Source: Mycobacterium colombiense
GTDB taxonomy: Bacteria; Actinomycetota; Actinomycetes; Mycobacteriales; Mycobacteriaceae
Assembly (NCBI RefSeq): GCF_001953985.1
Contig: NZ_MBEI01000079.1
Span: 248,001-312,000 of the forward strand
DNA: 64,000 bases
Direction of reading: 5' to 3'
Shown: piece by piece, positions 8,019 to 17,064 of the stretch
How positions within the stretch are numbered: position 1 is the stretch's first letter
Layout of the letters: each line of letters opens with the position of its first letter
The notes under the pieces: generated by a model
Database searches by the model: none
What the model was told of the DNA's origin: nothing
Seen by the model: only the letters and a program-made list of their open reading frames with translations
Translations under genes and position numbers: made by a program

Positions 8019-9579
8019 CGAAGTGCTCTCTGAGTCGCCGCACGTCGACCTTGCCACTCGACAGCAGCGGAACCTCGGCGCCGCGAAGGGCGATGAACCG
8101 CTTGGGAATCTTGTACGCGGACAGCTCCGTTTTGAGCCGCGCGACCAGCGCGGCTTCGTCGAAATCCGCGGCACCGTCTGGCTGGACGACCACCGCGGCG
8201 ACGACCTGCCCGCGCCGGGCGTCGGGAATGCCGATCACATAAGCCGGCGCCCCGCCGGTGACCCTGCTGATGGCCTTTTCCACCTCGGCCGCCGAGACGT
8301 TGGCACCCGCCGTTTTGATCATCGCGCTGCGCCGGCCGACGAAATAGACGAATCCGTCGGCATCGATGCGCACCAAATCGCCGCTGTGGAACCAGCCGTC
8401 GGCATCGAAGCACTCTTCCCGGCTGCGTTTGTAGTAACGCTGCATCAGGTACGGCCCGCGAAGACACAGCTCGCCGACCTCGCCGACCGGCACGGCGGTC
8501 ACGGTGTCGGGATCGACGACCTTGGCCTCGAATCCCGGCGCCGGCTTGCCGAACGAGCCGCGCCGGTGTTCGGGTTGGTCGGATTCGTCATCGCCGATCA
8601 GCACGACGCTGCCGGCCTCGGTCATGCCCAGCATGTTGTGCCGCAGTTCCGGGTCGGCCGGGCGGGCGTCGGGAGCCATGATCGGGTACAGGTTGCCGCG
8701 CCGCATCGACGACAGGTCGCGCCGGGGGAAGCTCGGGTGGTCGGCCAGGTGGGCGATCCCGGCGGCGAATCCGTTGGTGAGGGTCGGCTTTTCGGCCTCC
8801 AGCAGGTCGAGCATCGCCCCCGCATCGCTGGCGTTGGAACACACCAACGTCGATCCGGCCAGCACAGTCGCGAGCAGGCCGAACGCGAGCCCGCCGATCC
8901 AGAAGAACGGCGAATTGCAGAACAGCCTGTCGTCGGGAGCCAAGCCCCGGATTCGGTTGAGGTTGCGCTGATGCGCGAGCAGGCTGCCGTGCGTGTGCAC
9001 CACGCCCTTCGGGGCACTGGTCGAGCCCGACGTATATACGATCGCCAGCGGATCACCTTCGGCGACATCCTCTTCCAGCGCCGTCGGCAGTGCCGGATCG
9101 ACGGCGTCGGCCAGCCGGCGCACCGGCTCATGAGTGATCGCCACGTGGCGCAGCTGCGGTGCCGCGGCACACAACAACCGGGAACCGAGATCGGCACCGG
9201 AGAAGATCTCGGACAGTCGTTGCACGTAATCGTGAGAGCGAAACGATTTGGCAGTCAACAGGATTCTCACATCGCTGTCGACCAGTTGCTCGCGCAGCTC
9301 GCGGGCGGTGACGAAGGTGGAGAACGGGACCACCACGGCACCGATTCGCGCCGCGGCCAGCATCCCGACGACGAATTCGGGTCCGTTGGGATAGAGCAGC
9401 CCCACATGGGTTCCCTTGCCGGCACCGAGGCCAATCAGACCGCGTGCGAGTTGCGCCGACCGGATGTCGGCCTCCGCGTAGCTGATCCGGTCTGTGTCGC
9501 AGACCAGAAGCGGGTGATCGCCGCGCAAACTCGCTTGCTGCCGCAGAATCCCGGCGATCGTCAATCGATCAACGGGCAT
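8011..9579 (-). CDS. AMP-binding acyl-CoA synthetase (FadD-type)
   Basis: ANL-superfamily ligase of 522 residues. The A3 motif IVYTSGSTSAPKGVV is slightly off the usual TSGTTGxPKG, but Lys is kept. Further motifs are MLGMTEAGS, FHSGDLVRIDADGFV and the C-terminal SSGKVDVRRL with the catalytic Lys. The start MPVDRLTIAG is chosen because it overlaps the preceding gene's stop by 11 bases; the in-frame extension lies inside that gene. It is the second member of a three-ligase run, each coupled to the next, so the three may act on successive or alternative acids. Confidence 0.91.
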   Translation of the reverse strand: MPVDRLTIAGILRQQASLRGDHPLLVCDTDRISYAEADIRSAQLARGLIGLGAGKGTHVGLLYPNGPEFVVGMLAAARIGAVVVPFSTFVTARELREQLVDSDVRILLTAKSFRSHDYVQRLSEIFSGADLGSRLLCAAAPQLRHVAITHEPVRRLADAVDPALPTALEEDVAEGDPLAIVYTSGSTSAPKGVVHTHGSLLAHQRNLNRIRGLAPDDRLFCNSPFFWIGGLAFGLLATVLAGSTLVCSNASDAGAMLDLLEAEKPTLTNGFAAGIAHLADHPSFPRRDLSSMRRGNLYPIMAPDARPADPELRHNMLGMTEAGSVVLIGDDESDQPEHRRGSFGKPAPGFEAKVVDPDTVTAVPVGEVGELCLRGPYLMQRYYKRSREECFDADGWFHSGDLVRIDADGFVYFVGRRSAMIKTAGANVSAAEVEKAISRVTGGAPAYVIGIPDARRGQVVAAVVVQPDGAADFDEAALVARLKTELSAYKIPKRFIALRGAEVPLLSSGKVDVRRLREHFDV

Positions 9580-11038
9580 GGTCGCGCTGCACCGCGGACT
9601 CGTGAAAGAAGCTTCGGATCGCACCGAGATCGGCCTTGCCCGAGGGTGTTCGGGGGATGGTGTCGACGATCGCGATCTCGGTGGGTATCTCGTAGCGGGC
9701 CAGTCGCTCTCGCAGGTACTGCACCAGCGCGCCGGCGTCGGTGTCGGCTCGTTCGCGGAGCTCAACCATGGCGACCGGTGTCTCCCCGAGCCGGTCGTCG
9801 GGTCGGGCGATCACGGCCGCGCCGGCCACCGCGGGGTGGCTCTCCAGTGCGAGGCGAACGTCGTCGGGCATCACCTTGAATCCGCCGCGGATGATCGCCT
9901 GGTCGGCGCGGCCGACGATCCAGAGAAACCCGTCGGCGTCGATCCGCGCCATGTCCGTCGTCCGCATCCATGGCGTGGCGGGCCCCAGCTGGCCCGGCTT
10001 GACCTCCAGCAGGCCGACTTCGTCTGGGCCCAAGGGGGTTCCGTCCTCGGCGACCACTCTGAGCTGAGCGCCCGGATTGGGCCGCCCGACGCTGCCTCGT
10101 TTGGTCTGCCAGTACCGCTGGTAATCGGCAAGGGTCCAGCCCGCCACCCCACCGCCGAATTCGGTTGCCGCATACGAGGTCAACACCGGAACGCCGTACT
10201 TCTCGGTGAAGGCGTCGGCATCCTCGGCCGACAGCGGCGCCGTCCCGCAGGTGACGGCCCGCAGACTTTCCAGGTCGGCGCGCGGAACATCGGAGTGCAA
10301 GACGGTGCGCAGGGCGGCCGGTACCAGCGACGCCGCGCGGGGCCGGTGCTTGCGCACCGCCGCGGCCCAAGCGTTGAGCTCGAATCGTTCCAGCAGCACG
10401 AACGGTCGCGCCTCGGCGATGCATTGCAACACCCGGAACACCCCGCCGATATGCACCAGCGGCGAGTTCACGATCGCGACGCCGCGGCGCAGCTCTTGTG
10501 GCGGCGCGGCCTGTTCGGGATCCGATCCCATCACGCTGCGGGCCAGCATGTCGTAGCCCAGATCGATTCGCTTGGGTGGGCCCGTCGTGCCGCTGGTCAG
10601 CATGCGCACCGCGACACCGGACGGCGAAGCGGCGCCGCCGGCGGGCGGCGCGGACACGTCGGCGTCGTCCAGCAGGCCCGAAATCGCGACCGTCGGCGTG
10701 CCCGAGGGGACCAGCGTCGTCAGATCGCCGCGCTCGCCGACGATCACGGGAAGCTGCAGACCCGCGATGTCGGCCTTGGTGCGCTCGTCGCCGCGTGAGG
10801 GGTTGACGACCACGACCGTTCCGCCGCCCAGCAGCACGCCCAGGAACGCGGCCACGTGTCCCGGCCGGTTGCGCAACAGCATCCCCACCTCGGCTCCGGC
10901 GGTGACCGCCGCGATGCGTTGTGCCGATGCGGAGAGGTGAGCCCAGGAGATCCAATCGCCGCCATACTCGATGGCGTGCGCGTCCGGTTCTAGGGCGAGC
11001 ACGTCGGCGATGCGTTGAACCAGCGGGTGACGCGACAT
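9569..11038 (-). CDS. AMP-binding acyl-CoA synthetase (FadD-type)
   Basis: ANL-superfamily ligase of 489 residues, the shortest of the three. The A3 motif is RMLTSGTTGPPKRIDL, with Arg-Ile in place of the usual Gly-Val. SYAATEFGGG, MRTTDMARIDADGFL and the C-terminal TPSGKADLGAI Lys motif are present. The start MSRHPLVQR shares one base with the upstream crotonase stop (TGATG). The divergence of the A3 and A5 motifs suggests a different acyl substrate from its neighbours. Confidence 0.9.
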   Translation of the reverse strand: MSRHPLVQRIADVLALEPDAHAIEYGGDWISWAHLSASAQRIAAVTAGAEVGMLLRNRPGHVAAFLGVLLGGGTVVVVNPSRGDERTKADIAGLQLPVIVGERGDLTTLVPSGTPTVAISGLLDDADVSAPPAGGAASPSGVAVRMLTSGTTGPPKRIDLGYDMLARSVMGSDPEQAAPPQELRRGVAIVNSPLVHIGGVFRVLQCIAEARPFVLLERFELNAWAAAVRKHRPRAASLVPAALRTVLHSDVPRADLESLRAVTCGTAPLSAEDADAFTEKYGVPVLTSYAATEFGGGVAGWTLADYQRYWQTKRGSVGRPNPGAQLRVVAEDGTPLGPDEVGLLEVKPGQLGPATPWMRTTDMARIDADGFLWIVGRADQAIIRGGFKVMPDDVRLALESHPAVAGAAVIARPDDRLGETPVAMVELRERADTDAGALVQYLRERLARYEIPTEIAIVDTIPRTPSGKADLGAIRSFFHESAVQRDHAR

Positions 11039-11832
11039 CAGCGAATCTTCGGTGTGCGCGCGGAGTCCCAGGCCCGGGAATCGCTCTGAGCGGCCAGCTC
11101 GGCGGTGCCCAGCGGATTGCCCAGCCGGGTGTAGATCAGGTTCTGCTCCATCGCGGCGCGGTACGGCTTGTCCAGCGACTCCCAAATCGCTTTGACGGTG
11201 CCCGCCGTCGCCGTCGGCGGCTTGGCGGCGATGGTCGCCGCGATCTCGTGGGCGCGCTTCCACAGCTGGTCCGCGGCGACGACCTCGGAGACCAGTCCGA
11301 TCCGCAGCGCCGTGTCGGCGCCGACCCGTTCGTCGTTGCCCATCAGGGCGATGCGCAACGTCTCACCCAGTCCGATCCGCCGCATCAGGCCGACCGGCTC
11401 CAATGCGCAGACCAGGCCCGCCGACACGTGAGAGTCGAAGAACGTGGCGTCTTCTGCACAGATGACCACATCGGACTCGTTGACGAAGTAGAACCCACCC
11501 GCGGTGCACATGCCCTGGACCGCGCAGACCACGGGTTTCCACATCTTCTGCCACTTGGGGCTCAGCAGCTCACCGGGATCCTCGTGGTTCCAGATGTTTT
11601 CGGGCTGGCCGTACGGCGTCTTGATGTCAAGCCCGGCGCTGAAGGCCCGGTCGCCGGCCGCGCGCAGCACCACCGCATGCACCGACTCGTCGAGTTTGAC
11701 CGTGCGCCAGGCGCGGGCCATCTCCTCGCACATGGTGCGGTTGAACGCGTTCAGCTGATCGGGGCGATTCAGCGTGATGGTGGCGACATGGCTGTCCGCG
11801 TCGACGCCGAGCAGGATGGTTTCGAAGGTCAT
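11038..11832 (-). CDS. enoyl-CoA hydratase/isomerase family protein
   Basis: Crotonase-fold protein of 264 residues. The CoA-binding region NRPDQLNAFN and the oxyanion-hole segment GMCTAGGFYF are present. The place normally holding the first hydratase Glu reads FFDSHVSAGLV, so that acid is not conserved; it may be an isomerase, a hydrolase or a retro-aldolase-type crotonase. The ATG at 11832 forms an ATGA overlap with the upstream crotonase stop, which argues against the ATG six bases earlier. Operon partner of the three ligases downstream. Confidence 0.9.
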   Translation of the reverse strand: MTFETILLGVDADSHVATITLNRPDQLNAFNRTMCEEMARAWRTVKLDESVHAVVLRAAGDRAFSAGLDIKTPYGQPENIWNHEDPGELLSPKWQKMWKPVVCAVQGMCTAGGFYFVNESDVVICAEDATFFDSHVSAGLVCALEPVGLMRRIGLGETLRIALMGNDERVGADTALRIGLVSEVVAADQLWKRAHEIAATIAAKPPTATAGTVKAIWESLDKPYRAAMEQNLIYTRLGNPLGTAELAAQSDSRAWDSARTPKIR

Positions 11833-12640
11833 CGGCATTGCCAATTCGGTTTGCGTTTCTCGACGAACGCCCTGGGGCCTTCGGCCGCGTCCTCGGTGCG
11901 CAGCACGCGTTCGCGAAAGGTTTCGGCGAGTATCTCCGCCTCGTGCAGTGGCACGTTGAGCCCTTGAGGATTGCCAGCCGGGTGCCCCGAACAGCCAGTG
12001 GCGCATTGGAATTGACGATGTCGGCGATCTCGTGAGCCCGCTCCAGCAGGTTGTCGTGCTCGACGATCTCGCTGATCAGCCCGAGCTCGTAGGCGCGTTG
12101 TGCGCTCATCCGCTCGTGCTTGCCCATCAAGGCCATCCGCAGCGCGATCGAGCGGGGCAACACCCGAGACACCCGCACCAGTTCCCGGCCGGCCACCAGC
12201 CCGATGCTGACGTGTGGATCGAAGAAGGTCGCCTGCTCGGAAGCGATGACGATGTCGGTCGTCGTCACCCAATCCATCCCGGCGCCACAGCAGATTCCGT
12301 TGACGGCGGTCAGCACGGGCTTGGCCATGGTGCGAAACGGCGGCGTGCCCTCCTGTGGCGCCTCCCACTGGTCGTAGGTCGACAGGTATGGCCGTTCGTA
12401 GATCACCTTGCCGTCTTCGGGAATCTCTTTGACATCCGCGCCGGTGCAGAACGCGCGGCCGGTGCCGGTCACGATGGTCAGCCATACGTTGTCGTCGTTC
12501 TCGGCCTCGTCGTAGGCGGCCCGCAGCTCGGTGATCATGTGCGGGCTGAGCGCATTGAGGGCATCAGGGCGGTTCAGGGTGACGGTCGCGGTGTGCCCGT
12601 CGACTTCGTACTTGATCGTGTCGAACGAATCAGTGGGCAT
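11829..12640 (-). pseudogene. enoyl-CoA hydratase family gene with one-base frameshift
   Basis: Residues 1 to about 226 read as a good crotonase (NRPDALNALSPHM, GICCGAGMDWV, FFDPHVSIGLVAGRE). After TRLAILKG the frame turns to Arg/Pro-rich nonsense that continues into the next gene. The proper C-terminus, beginning LNVPLHEAEILAETF and ending FVEKRKPNWQCR, is in the next frame and stops at 11829, giving an ATGA overlap with the following gene. One base is missing at about 11960-11961: the gene reads AAGGGCTCAAC where AAGGGCCTCAAC would restore it. This is a real mutation, a sequencing error or a recent lesion. The intact product would have about 270 residues. Confidence 0.8.
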
Positions 12641-12655
12641 TGATCATCCCTTCGA

Positions 12656-13477
12656 TCATCGGCCATCGAACTTCGGTGGGCGTCGCTGCCGGAAGGCCTC
12701 CAAGCCCTCCTTGAAATCGCTTGTTCGGCAGGACAATTCCAGGTTGAACAGCTCCTGGGTCAGCGATTGGCTCAGCGTTGCGTGCTGGCCGAAGTTCAGG
12801 GCCTGTTTGGCCAGGCCGATCGCGGCCGTCGGTCCGGAGGCCAGTCGGCGCACCAACTCCTCGGCGGCGTGGTCGAGGTCGGGGCCGCCCACCGCCTGGT
12901 GGATCAATCCCCAGTCGGCCGCATCCGGCGCGCCCACCTTCTCGCCGAGCAGCAGCATGCGCCTGGCCCGCGCCAGGCCGGCGAGCCGGGACAGCAGCCA
13001 GGTGGATCCGGAGTCGGGGCTGAATCCGCGGTCGATGAAGGGCTCCCAGAACACCGCATCGTCGGCGGCCACCGTGAAGTCGGCGGCCAGCGCGAGGTTA
13101 CAGCCGAATCCCACTGCCCAGCCGCGCACGCTGCACACCACCGGCAACTGGACGGTCGCGACGAGTTCGATCACCCGGTGAGCGGCATGGGGGATCCGTC
13201 GCACCAGATCACCGGCGCGGGGGCGCCGCCCGCCCGGATTGTTGGCGGCCACCCAGTCGGCGCCGGCGCAGAAGTCGTCGCCCGCGCCGCGGATGTGGAC
13301 GGCCCGCAGCGAATCGTCGGCGGCGGCATCGGTCAGCGTTTCGACCAGGGTCCCGATCATCAACTGCGTCAACGAATTACGCCGGGATGGGCGGTCGATG
13401 GTCACCAGTAACACCGCACCGTCGCGGTGCACTGTTACCGAACCCTCGGCACCGGCCGTGTCGGCCCCCTGACTCAC
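12656..13477 (-). CDS. enoyl-CoA hydratase/isomerase family protein
   Basis: Crotonase-fold protein of about 273 residues with DRPSRRNSL, the FCAGAD substrate segment and GWAVGFGCNLAL oxyanion region. The usual Glu-containing motif reads FWEPFIDRGFSPDSGSTW, with Asp where many crotonases have the second acid, as in isomerase or carbonyl-forming members. I chose GTG 13477, preceded by GAAGAAAGG; ATG 13516 would add 13 residues but has no ribosome binding site and lies inside the TACAGTA motif. First gene of the minus-strand crotonase/ligase operon. Confidence 0.87.
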   Translation of the reverse strand: MSQGADTAGAEGSVTVHRDGAVLLVTIDRPSRRNSLTQLMIGTLVETLTDAAADDSLRAVHIRGAGDDFCAGADWVAANNPGGRRPRAGDLVRRIPHAAHRVIELVATVQLPVVCSVRGWAVGFGCNLALAADFTVAADDAVFWEPFIDRGFSPDSGSTWLLSRLAGLARARRMLLLGEKVGAPDAADWGLIHQAVGGPDLDHAAEELVRRLASGPTAAIGLAKQALNFGQHATLSQSLTQELFNLELSCRTSDFKEGLEAFRQRRPPKFDGR

Positions 13478-13514
13478 CGTCGAATCCGGCCTTTCTTCGC
13501 CGATACGGTTACCC

Positions 13515-13546
13515 ATACAGTAGGCAATACGATTGATACGCTGTAT
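13515..13546. promoter_or_regulatory. TACAGTA-type site in crotonase/thioesterase divergent promoter
   Basis: ATACAGTAGGCAATAC begins at 13515, and an inverted CTGTAT ends at 13546, giving ATACAG and CTGTAT arms 20 bases apart. The 13 bases TACAGTAGGCAAT are identical to those at 29281-29293 and match 12 of 13 at the 42.4-kb site. It lies between divergent genes starting at 13477 (minus) and 13600 (plus). It is either an operator for a shared regulator or a common -10 element (TACAGT fits TAnnnT). Confidence 0.5.
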
Positions 13547-13599
13547 AAGTTAGCAAGGATACTCTGCCTGCGAAACAACCCGGGGTGAAAGAGAGAACC

Positions 13600-14295
13600 A
13601 TGGCCTTGTCGGAGGGGCATGCCGCGCGGGCGTCGACGAGCAACGGCGACGCCAGATTCGGCGAGGCGCCGCTGGCCCAGACCGTCGCCGCGGCTGCCGC
13701 CATGCGGCGGCTTAGCTCGCTGCTGGTCTCCCTCGAGCACCCCCACCGCGCGGTCGACGCCATGTTGCAGAAGTTCGCCGAGTGGGAGGGCGAGCTGTCG
13801 GCCGCGGCGCCCGCGGACAACGCGCCGCGCATCGGCGAACTGCCCGACGATCCTCGCCGCGTCTACCTCAACCACGCAACCGACATCGGTGCGTACAACC
13901 CGTGCTTTCCCGAATACCGGTTCGACCGAGTTGATGCCGAGAACGCAACGGGCAGTGTCGAGTTCCCGCTGGTGTACGAGGGGCCGCCGGGACTGGTGCA
14001 CGGCGGATTCCTGGGCGTCTTCTTCGACTGCGTCATTCAGCACCACAACTGTGTCACCGGCCTGTCCGGCAAGACTCGATCCCTGGTGGTGACCTTCCGC
14101 CGGCCGACACCGGTGCTGACCGAGCTGCGCTTCGACATCGCCCGCTCCGAGGGTGAACGCGGCATCACGTCGACCGGGCGGCTGTTGCTCGACGACGACG
14201 TCCTGTGTACCGGCGAGGTCAACACGTTGGCGTCACGGCCGGAGAAGCTTGCCGGATCGCGATTCGGCAGGCGCCGAAAGGAGTCCGATACATGA
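13600..14295 (+). CDS. hotdog-fold thioesterase-like protein
   Basis: A 231-residue protein whose C-terminal half has the PaaI/4HBT-type hotdog pattern: GLVHGGFLGVFFDCVIQHHN, with the central helix after HGG, then the strand SLVVTFRRPTPV. The N-terminal about 100 residues are helical and unassigned. ATG 13600 is preceded by GAAAGAGAG; a GTG 15 bases upstream is the alternative. The stop overlaps the next crotonase start (ATGA). Likely hydrolyses or senses an acyl-CoA of the same pathway. Confidence 0.85.
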   Translation: MALSEGHAARASTSNGDARFGEAPLAQTVAAAAAMRRLSSLLVSLEHPHRAVDAMLQKFAEWEGELSAAAPADNAPRIGELPDDPRRVYLNHATDIGAYNPCFPEYRFDRVDAENATGSVEFPLVYEGPPGLVHGGFLGVFFDCVIQHHNCVTGLSGKTRSLVVTFRRPTPVLTELRFDIARSEGERGITSTGRLLLDDDVLCTGEVNTLASRPEKLAGSRFGRRRKESDT

Positions 14296-15200
14296 CCGCC
14301 TCGAGCACCTCAGACGATCGCGTGCTCTTCGACGTCGATCCCGATCGGCGGATCGCGACCATCACGCTGAACAATCCCAAGCAACGGAACTCGTATGACG
14401 CGTCGATGCGTGAGGCCGTCGCCCGCTGTCTGGACCAGGTGGCCGAGGACGACGACCTGACGGTGGTGTTGCTGCGCGGCGCCGAGGGGGTCTTCTCCAC
14501 CGGAGCCGACATGAACAACGCCTACGGCTGGTATGGCTCATCCGCGCCACAGAACCAGGTAGCCGGCGACGACCGGGCGGCCAAACGACGCCCCAGCCAG
14601 CGTCGGCGACTTACCGTGGACCGCAAGTCTTTTGGCTTCTATCACAATTTCATGGGCTTCCCCAAGGTGACGGTGGGGGAGATCGCCGGCTACGCCCTGG
14701 GCGGCGGCTTCGAGATGGCGTTGATGACCGACATCTCGGTCATCGCGCGCGACACCAAGATCGGCATGCCGGCCACCCGTTTCCTCGGGCCGGCGCTTGG
14801 CAGTCTGCACATGTTCTTTCACCGGCTCGGGCCGGTGCTGGCCCGGCGCCTGCTGCTGACCGGCGACATCATCGAGGCGGCCGAGATCGAACACCTCGGA
14901 ATCTTCACCGATACCTGCGCGCCCGGCGCGGTGACGGCCCGGGCCCGATATTGGGCCGAAAAGGCGGCGAAGATGCCCGCCGACGGGGTCGTGATCGCCA
15001 AGGAGGCATTCCGGCTGGTCGAACAGAGCCAGGCGTACCAGGGCGAAGAGGTCGCCAGCTATCTGTTCCACGCCTTCGGCACCAATCTGCAATTCGGGCC
15101 GGACGAATTCAACTTCGTCAAAACCCGTGCGCAGCACGGCGCCAGGGAGGCGTTTCGGTTACGCGACGAGCACTTCCACGTACCGGAACCCGAAGGCTGA
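14292..15200 (+). CDS. enoyl-CoA hydratase/isomerase family protein
   Basis: Crotonase of 302 residues, translationally coupled to the thioesterase by ATGA. NNPKQRNSY, FSTGADMNN and GYALGGGFEMAL (oxyanion hole) are clear. An insertion of about 35 residues rich in Arg/Gln (around AAKRRPSQRRRL) separates the substrate loop from the core and explains the extra length compared with the usual 260. The acid positions read GMPATRFLGPALGS, so standard hydratase Glu residues are not obvious. The C-terminal tail FRLRDEHFHVPEPEG is also longer than usual. Confidence 0.9.
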   Translation: MTASSTSDDRVLFDVDPDRRIATITLNNPKQRNSYDASMREAVARCLDQVAEDDDLTVVLLRGAEGVFSTGADMNNAYGWYGSSAPQNQVAGDDRAAKRRPSQRRRLTVDRKSFGFYHNFMGFPKVTVGEIAGYALGGGFEMALMTDISVIARDTKIGMPATRFLGPALGSLHMFFHRLGPVLARRLLLTGDIIEAAEIEHLGIFTDTCAPGAVTARARYWAEKAAKMPADGVVIAKEAFRLVEQSQAYQGEEVASYLFHAFGTNLQFGPDEFNFVKTRAQHGAREAFRLRDEHFHVPEPEG

Positions 15201-15218
15201 CAAGCCATTTCGGGAAGG

Positions 15219-16016
15219 CTAGCGGGCCGCTGCCGCCTTGGCCCGGCTCCGGGTGGTAGCCGACTTGGCCGGCTTGCGCTGGCGTGACGGCGCCGCCTTG
15301 CCGCCCTTCGCCGCTTTCCCTTCCTCGATCAGCCGGCTGGCGTGGTCGAGAATGCAGGTCAGGCCGTACTCGAAATTGGGTTCATCGGGCGCGGCGATCC
15401 GGTGGCCGATCCGGGTTATCTGAGAAAGGAGGGGTGTCTTCTCCGGGTCGATGGCAACGGCGTCCTCGATGGCCCGGGGACCGACGTCCGACGACTGGTT
15501 CTTTTCGTAGAGCCGTTGCAGCACCACCGACCCGCGCACGTGAACCGAGATCGCCGAGTACGTGTCGAACGCGTCCTCCGGTGACAGGCCGGCCTGCACC
15601 AGATTCGAGACCGCTTTTTCCATCTCCTGGGCTCCCATCCGCGCCGCCTTCGGGGAGAGGGCCGCCCGAATCAGAATCAGGTCGCACAGAATTGGGTTGC
15701 CCATGAACGTCTTACGCATCAACCGCGCGTGGTTGGCCAATGTCTCGCGCCAGTCACTGGCCTCGACGTAGGGAGTGGCGAACACGTACTTGCTCAGGGC
15801 GCGGTCGGTCATCGCGTTGAGCAGGTCGTCCTTCTTGCGGAAGTACCAGTAGATGCTCGTCACACCGACGCCGAGATGTTTGCCGAGCAGCGGCATGCTC
15901 AGATTGTCGATCGACACCTGCTCCGCGAGTTCGAATGCGCCGCTGATGATGTCATCGGGATTGATGGATCCGCGTTCGCGCCGCCGGCGCTTATCGGCGG
16001 TTGCCTGTTTTGCCAC
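15219..16016 (-). CDS. TetR-family regulator, candidate cluster regulator
   Basis: TetR-type regulator of 265 residues. An N-terminal helix-turn-helix spans about 39-60 (MPLLGKHLGVGVTSIYWYFRKK), then an all-helical ligand domain, then a C-terminal Lys/Ala/Arg-rich tail from about 235 that could bind DNA non-specifically. GTG 16016 is chosen because GGAGGTG lies 6 bases upstream; ATG starts further up overlap that site. It is divergent from the SDR at 16224, and a TACTGTAA motif sits in the spacer. Because the same motif recurs at other promoters of the region, this is the best candidate for a cluster-wide regulator; that is inference. Confidence 0.9.
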   Translation of the reverse strand: MAKQATADKRRRRERGSINPDDIISGAFELAEQVSIDNLSMPLLGKHLGVGVTSIYWYFRKKDDLLNAMTDRALSKYVFATPYVEASDWRETLANHARLMRKTFMGNPILCDLILIRAALSPKAARMGAQEMEKAVSNLVQAGLSPEDAFDTYSAISVHVRGSVVLQRLYEKNQSSDVGPRAIEDAVAIDPEKTPLLSQITRIGHRIAAPDEPNFEYGLTCILDHASRLIEEGKAAKGGKAAPSRQRKPAKSATTRSRAKAAAAR

Positions 16017-16143
16017 TACGGGCACCTCCATCAAAATCTGTTTCGTGCGTGCGGTCTGGCAGCCGTGCTGCCGGTAATATCGAATTTACCGGCACTTCTC
16101 ATCTGACCTGCGTATACGCCTTCGTGTCGCATTCTTCCTCTGC

Positions 16144-16160
16144 TACTGTAATACCTATCG
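16144..16160. promoter_or_regulatory. TACTGTAA motif upstream of tetR and SDR genes
   Basis: Reads TACTGTAATACCTATCG on the plus strand; its complement CGATAGGTATTACAGTA differs by one base (a T) from CGATAGGTATACAGTA at 18666-18681. It lies 128 bp from the TetR start and 64 bp from the SDR start, a position fit for autoregulation and control of the divergent operon. Confidence 0.5.
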
Positions 16161-16223
16161 TAGGCTTTTTGGTAAACCGGCTGGACAGGCGAAAATGACC
16201 GGACTGGAGCTACGGATTAAGCG

Positions 16224-17021
16224 ATGGATCTAGGGCTGGCGAATGCCACTGCGGTGGTAGTCGGCGGTAGCCGCGGTATGGGATTGGCGACGGCACGTTG
16301 CTTCGCCGACGAAGGCGCCCGGGTGGCGGTGGTCGGGCGTAGCCGAGACGCCCTCGATGCGGCGGTGACCGATCTCACCCAACGCGGCAGCCCGGACGCG
16401 GTCGGACTGACCGCCGACATCGGCGACGACGATGCGGTCGGCGCGGTGTTCGGCGAGCTCGCGCAGCGATGGGACGGCGAACTCAATGCTCTGGTCATCA
16501 CGGTGGGGCCGGGCGCCGCGGGCACGTTCGAAGATCTGACCGATGACCAGTGGCGCGAGTCCGTCGAAGACGGCGTGCTGGGAATGGTGCGCTGCGTGCG
16601 TGCGGCGCTTCCGCTGTTACGCAGGGCGCAATGGGCCCGGATCGTCACCTTCTCGGCGCACTCGACCCAGCGGCAAAGCGTCATGCTGCCGGCCTACACG
16701 GCGGCCAAGTCGATGCTGACCAGCGTTTCGAAGAACCTGTCCCTGCTGCTGGCCAAGGACGAGATCCTGGTCAACGTGGTATCGCCCGGCAGCATCGCGT
16801 CGGAATCCCTGGTCGGTTGGGCGAAGTCGGTGGGGGTCGACGGCAACGACCCCTACGCCCTGATGGAGGCCATCGCCAAGCATTTCGGCCATCCCGCGCA
16901 CATGCCGCGAGCGGGCCTGCCGGACGAAATCGGCCCGGTCGCCGCGTTCCTGGCCTCGCGACGCAACTCCTACATGACCGGAGCCAACATCAACGTCGAC
17001 GGCGGCTCGGACTTCACCTGA
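16224..17021 (+). CDS. SDR-family oxidoreductase
   Basis: Short-chain dehydrogenase of 265 residues. The cofactor motif GGSRGMGLA sits at 14-22; catalytic Tyr158 and Lys162 are in PAYTAAKS, with Ser144 in FSAHS. The usual NNAG is replaced by TVGPG, so it is a divergent member. The C-terminal YMTGANINVDGG is typical of SDRs. A 43-base gap leads to the DapA-like gene, making a two-gene operon. Substrate unknown. Confidence 0.9.
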   Translation: MDLGLANATAVVVGGSRGMGLATARCFADEGARVAVVGRSRDALDAAVTDLTQRGSPDAVGLTADIGDDDAVGAVFGELAQRWDGELNALVITVGPGAAGTFEDLTDDQWRESVEDGVLGMVRCVRAALPLLRRAQWARIVTFSAHSTQRQSVMLPAYTAAKSMLTSVSKNLSLLLAKDEILVNVVSPGSIASESLVGWAKSVGVDGNDPYALMEAIAKHFGHPAHMPRAGLPDEIGPVAAFLASRRNSYMTGANINVDGGSDFT

Positions 17022-17064
17022 TCGCGGGTTCAAGAAATCGATTGGCAGACAAAAGGAGTCGACC

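Noticed and set aside
7942..9879. 645-residue plus-strand open frame
   Set aside because: Antisense across parts of three well-supported acyl-CoA synthetase genes; composition is not protein-like.
11627..12640. 337-residue crotonase with a long novel C-terminus
   Set aside because: The extra C-terminus is the out-of-frame reading of the next gene; the normal end is found one frame away, so a frameshift is the simpler reading.
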